From assembly GCA_017530275.1 (NCBI GenBank), contig JAFXMP010000081.1, positions 1-17,825 of the forward strand: a stretch of 17,825 nt of DNA, read 5' to 3'. Numbering within the stretch: position 1 is the first letter of the stretch; each line of letters opens with the position of its first letter. This document shows, one piece after another, positions 15,377-17,825 of the stretch. The notes under the pieces are model-generated. The model saw nothing but the letters and a program-made list of their open reading frames with translations. It searched no databases and was not told the DNA's origin. The position numbers and the translations under genes are program-made. Origin of the DNA: Clostridia bacterium (GTDB lineage Bacteria > Bacillota_A > Clostridia > Christensenellales > Aristaeellaceae).

Positions 15377-16617
15377 TTTTCCATGGCCCCCGTTCGCACG
15401 TTTACTTTCTTGCCTGTATTATTAACTGATATCGCGTTTCCGGTTTTTGCGTCAAGTTTCAATATCCAGCCGTTTCTGTCCGCATCTGCCGCAGTAATCG
15501 TTACTACCCCGTTGCTCACTGTGTGGCTCAGATAGGTCAGCCCTCGTCCGGCAAAATTGGAATCCTCCGGCTTATTCGGATTTATATTTAAGAGATTGCG
15601 CTTATATGCCTCTATATCAAATCCGATTTCGTTTTCATCATCTTTCTGCAGATCGTCCCCACTGTCATAAATATCCTTATATCCGCTCCCGCTTCTGCTT
15701 CCGCCGGTGCTGCCTCCGTACAGCCCCGCCATGGTGGCGGCCTTCTGTGCCTCAAGCAGATCGGTATTCACGCCCAGCGCCAGCAGTTTGGAATAGTCAT
15801 ACACCTGCGCGTACTGCAGCGCCTCTTCCAGCGCGTCCCGGCGCTGCTGCGTGCTCACGTCCACGCCGAGGTCTTTCAACTTGGAATAATCCCCGTACTG
15901 CGCGTACTGGAGTGCAAACTGCCACATCCGCGCCTCGTCCTCCTGCGTCCATTCGGTCCGCTGCCGGTCTCTGGTCTCCAGCTCCCACGCCCGGTCGAGC
16001 GACTCTTTGTTTTCGTACTCGCCGGTATCGATCCCCAGCCCGTTCAGGCCGCCGTAATCGCCGTACTGCGCCGCGAGCTGCGCCTCGTTCATTCTCCGGT
16101 TATAATCCCGCTCTTCCTGCTGCAGATACATCTGCGACAGCGTCAGGTTACGGTTTTGCTCGTCCTGATACCTCGCGTATGCGTTTTGCGCCAGCTCCGG
16201 CACCATATCGTTTACGCCCTGTAAATATTGGTTGTATGCTTGACCTGCGGCCATGGCGCCGTAGCTGTTGCCGTACCCGCCGGTGAGCTGCGCGGCCTGC
16301 GCGGCCACGTCCTTCGCGGCGAGCTGCCCCTGCCGAATCGCTGCCTCGCGGGCCTGCTGATAAATAGGATCCACATTCTGATCATACTGGAACCGGTTGT
16401 TTTTGTACGCATCAAGATATTTCAGGTAGCCTTGCGTAGGCGTCAGCCCCTCGCTGCCTGTCTGCCCGGCGGACGTATTTGCCTGCGGCACGTCCGGCGC
16501 CAGCCCGTTTTCCGCCCGCAGGGCTGCCCTTGCTTCGTTCAACCCTGCCTGCCGCGCCTCGCCCTCCATCCTGAGCGCGTTTTCCATGATCTCTTTAGCG
16601 GTGTATTTTTTCGTCAT
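15373..16617 (-). CDS. Virion-associated protein with GDY-L-LG repeats, candidate ejection protein
   Basis: The 414-residue protein starts at ATG 16617, preceded by GAGGAG at suitable spacing inside the previous gene. Residues 1-60 are helical and charged. Residues 60-175 are Ala/Gln/Tyr-rich helix with a Gly-Tyr-Gly turn (LTGGYGNSYGAM, about 111-122). Three degenerate repeats follow at about 182-199, 235-255 and 266-285, each reading A-Q-x-x-D-Y-x-x-L-x-x-L-G-[VI]-[DN]. A Gly/Ser-rich linker (about 301-313) leads to a small beta-rich C-terminal domain (about 335-414). There is no signal peptide. The gene ends in ATGA, overlapping the giant gene start by 4 bases, so the two products are probably made together. 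Proteins of this composition next to a giant internal protein suggest a virion-internal ejection component, comparable in role to P22 gp7/gp20/gp16. The role is inferred from context and no enzymatic motif is visible. Confidence 0.6.
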   Translation of the reverse strand: MTKKYTAKEIMENALRMEGEARQAGLNEARAALRAENGLAPDVPQANTSAGQTGSEGLTPTQGYLKYLDAYKNNRFQYDQNVDPIYQQAREAAIRQGQLAAKDVAAQAAQLTGGYGNSYGAMAAGQAYNQYLQGVNDMVPELAQNAYARYQDEQNRNLTLSQMYLQQEERDYNRRMNEAQLAAQYGDYGGLNGLGIDTGEYENKESLDRAWELETRDRQRTEWTQEDEARMWQFALQYAQYGDYSKLKDLGVDVSTQQRRDALEEALQYAQVYDYSKLLALGVNTDLLEAQKAATMAGLYGGSTGGSRSGSGYKDIYDSGDDLQKDDENEIGFDIEAYKRNLLNINPNKPEDSNFAGRGLTYLSHTVSNGVVTITAADADRNGWILKLDAKTGNAISVNNTGKKVNVRTGAMEK

Positions 16618-16759
16618 CCTTTTGCAACTCCTCTATCATTTGTTTCATTTCTTCCAGTTCTCTGTTGAGCTTAAACACCAGTTCCCGCAGCACCCGCGTC
16701 GTTTCCTCTGCCTGCTGCTCCGGCGTCATCTGTGCCTGATCCTTGATATCAACGTACAT
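16595..16759 (-). CDS. Small helical phage protein, 54 aa
   Basis: ATG at 16759 opens a 54-codon frame ending in TAA at 16595. The protein starts MYVDIKDQAQMTPEQQAEET and continues with a strongly charged, heptad-like helix (LRELVFKLNRELEEMKQMIEEL), so it is probably a short coiled coil. It overlaps the upstream gene by 11 bases and the downstream gene by 23 bases, which packs the three genes for translational coupling. A purine-rich stretch (GGGAGA, with GGAGG further upstream) lies ahead of the start. Its last codons contain the GAGGAG ribosome binding site of the next gene. There is no signal peptide and no cysteine. Small coiled-coil proteins are common in phage head/tail blocks, as chaperones or minor virion parts, but I recognise no specific family. 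The frame, overlaps and composition support a real gene. Confidence 0.72.
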   Translation of the reverse strand: MYVDIKDQAQMTPEQQAEETTRVLRELVFKLNRELEEMKQMIEELQKDDEKIHR

Positions 16760-17825
16760 AGTCTCCCGCGTCCTCCGTTTCCGTTGTTATGCTGTATATC
16801 ACCGTATCTCCTGTGCCGCTCAGTCTCAGTTTGTAGATATCAGCCCGCCGCGCAGGGCTCCACGCCACCCGATAAGTGCCCGCTTTGCCCCGATTTTCGC
16901 ACCTGAGCATCTCTCCGTTCTCTGCCCCGTCAAACTTTGCCTGCACTTGCAGCGTCGCTTCCTGCCCGCTTTTTGCCCTGATCTGCAGTACCCTGATCCG
17001 TTTCTCATCCGGTTCGTCCAGTCCCAGATTGCCTGTTTCTCCGTACCATGCAAAATCCGGCTCGTCCACGAGCTCCTCTTCCAGCGCCGTGCCGGTCACC
17101 ACAAAATCATCAAACGAATACGTACTGGTGATTGGTTCCAGATCCGCCGGTTTCTCGTTGCTCACATAAACGTACTCTGCGTCGTAGGCATTCGCTGTCT
17201 CCGCGCTTATGAATATGCCCGGCACGTCCAGCGCGTCCAGCAGCTCCGCCACGGTTTCCGCACCCAAGTAAGCCGCCATTTGCGCAAGCGAATATAATAA
17301 GAGCATTCTCGTTATGGCCTTCGCTGCGATCCACGTTCCCGGATTGCTCCGTTTATACTCCGCGCTCTTTTCCTCATCATACGCCAGCTCCACGCCCATT
17401 GCCGTATTGTTCGCTTCTCCGCCGATCACCAGCAGATTTGTCTTATATCTCACCGTGCAGGCAATGCCGCTCACCGCCTCGTTTTCACGCGTCCACAGGC
17501 CCGTCCAAGTATCATACACAAACGTGCTTCGCTCCCCGTCCGCCATCATGCTGACGTAATATTTTCGCCCGTCGCTGCCGCCCACGGCCTGCGTCCATTT
17601 ATCGTAGCCCAGCCCCTCGCTGATTACTGTTGGATATGCGAACGGGCTGATCCTCCTTACGCCGTGCGTGCTCTTGTAATAAGCAACGTTGCCGATCACC
17701 GCAAGGCTCTTTTCGCTCCCCGCCTGCACGCCGAAATCGTCAAACGGCACAAGTCTGAACGCGGACGGCACCCCGCCGCTCATTACAAAAATTTTGTCCT
17801 GCTTAAAAAACAGCACGTACTCCCC
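16749..17825 (-). CDS. Virion structural protein, P22 gp10-like head/tail completion type (5' partial)
   Basis: The reading frame is open to the right edge of the window, so the true start lies outside; a GTG at 17816 is only the first internal start-like codon. About 358 residues are visible. The N-terminal half has short beta-strand repeats around hydrophobic triplets (EYVLFFKQDKIFVMSG, LAVIGNVAYYKSTHGVRRIS, RKYYVSMM, TFVYDTWTGLWTRE). This looks like the blades of a propeller-type virion protein, as in the packaged-DNA stabilisation or tail-hub proteins of short-tailed phages. The C-terminal about 90 residues form a beta-rich module (TLQVQAKFDG, YKLRLSGTG, VIYSITTETED) that I associate with the ends of such proteins. 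The stop codon overlaps the next gene by 11 bases, so the two are co-translated. The family assignment is by resemblance and context; structural role likely, exact position in the virion unproven. Confidence 0.62.
   Translation of the reverse strand, partial: GEYVLFFKQDKIFVMSGGVPSAFRLVPFDDFGVQAGSEKSLAVIGNVAYYKSTHGVRRISPFAYPTVISEGLGYDKWTQAVGGSDGRKYYVSMMADGERSTFVYDTWTGLWTRENEAVSGIACTVRYKTNLLVIGGEANNTAMGVELAYDEEKSAEYKRSNPGTWIAAKAITRMLLLYSLAQMAAYLGAETVAELLDALDVPGIFISAETANAYDAEYVYVSNEKPADLEPITSTYSFDDFVVTGTALEEELVDEPDFAWYGETGNLGLDEPDEKRIRVLQIRAKSGQEATLQVQAKFDGAENGEMLRCENRGKAGTYRVAWSPARRADIYKLRLSGTGDTVIYSITTETEDAGDYVR

Noticed and set aside
1..17825. tRNA genes, insertion sequences, integrase or attachment sites
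   Set aside because: None seen by reading both strands; no transposase or recombinase motifs, no cloverleaf-like GC stems with the T-loop consensus, and no terminal repeats recognised.

Overview
The window is a late (virion and lysis) segment of a double-stranded DNA bacteriophage or prophage. Every gene I accept is on the minus strand, so it reads from right to left. Purine-rich ribosome binding sites (AGGAG, GGAGAG, AGGTGAG), short gene overlaps and the style of the structural proteins suggest a host among Gram-positive anaerobes (Firmicutes, gut Clostridia-like). This host is an inference; no host gene is present. Most of the window is GC-rich, with about 57-63% G+C in the stretches I counted. 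Lower-GC islands lie inside the giant gene and in the receptor-side fibre gene.

Right part (17825 to 15373): the 3' portion of a propeller-like virion protein resembling P22 gp10-type head/tail completion proteins, a 54-residue helical protein that overlaps both neighbours, and a 414-residue virion protein with GDY-L-LG repeats. Middle (15376 to 2978): one uninterrupted 4132-codon gene filling about 70% of the window. It encodes a giant 'polyvalent' protein, of the type described for phages and conjugative elements, that carries two different HExxH metallopeptidase-like domains, a cysteine-containing domain of unknown function, an ADP-ribosyltransferase-like domain, a long coiled coil and an LPD38-like C-terminal region. 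It is probably packaged in the head and ejected into the host with the DNA.

A hairpin terminator follows the giant gene directly. An extended -10 promoter then appears to restart transcription for the left part (2885 to 1): a fibre or baseplate protein with a collagen-like stalk, a 64-residue fibre-associated protein, a 269-codon fibre or receptor-side protein, and the start of an N-acetylmuramoyl-L-alanine amidase endolysin cut by the window edge. The layout therefore reads: close the head and tail, load ejection proteins, build the adsorption apparatus, then lyse.

The most unusual content is the giant protein. A low-GC block of about 2.4 kb holds its second peptidase, an unassigned segment and the ADP-ribosyltransferase. 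GC-rich linkers carrying a recurring Y-S-R-[AV]-L motif interrupt this block, which suggests exchangeable effector cassettes in a conserved ejection scaffold.
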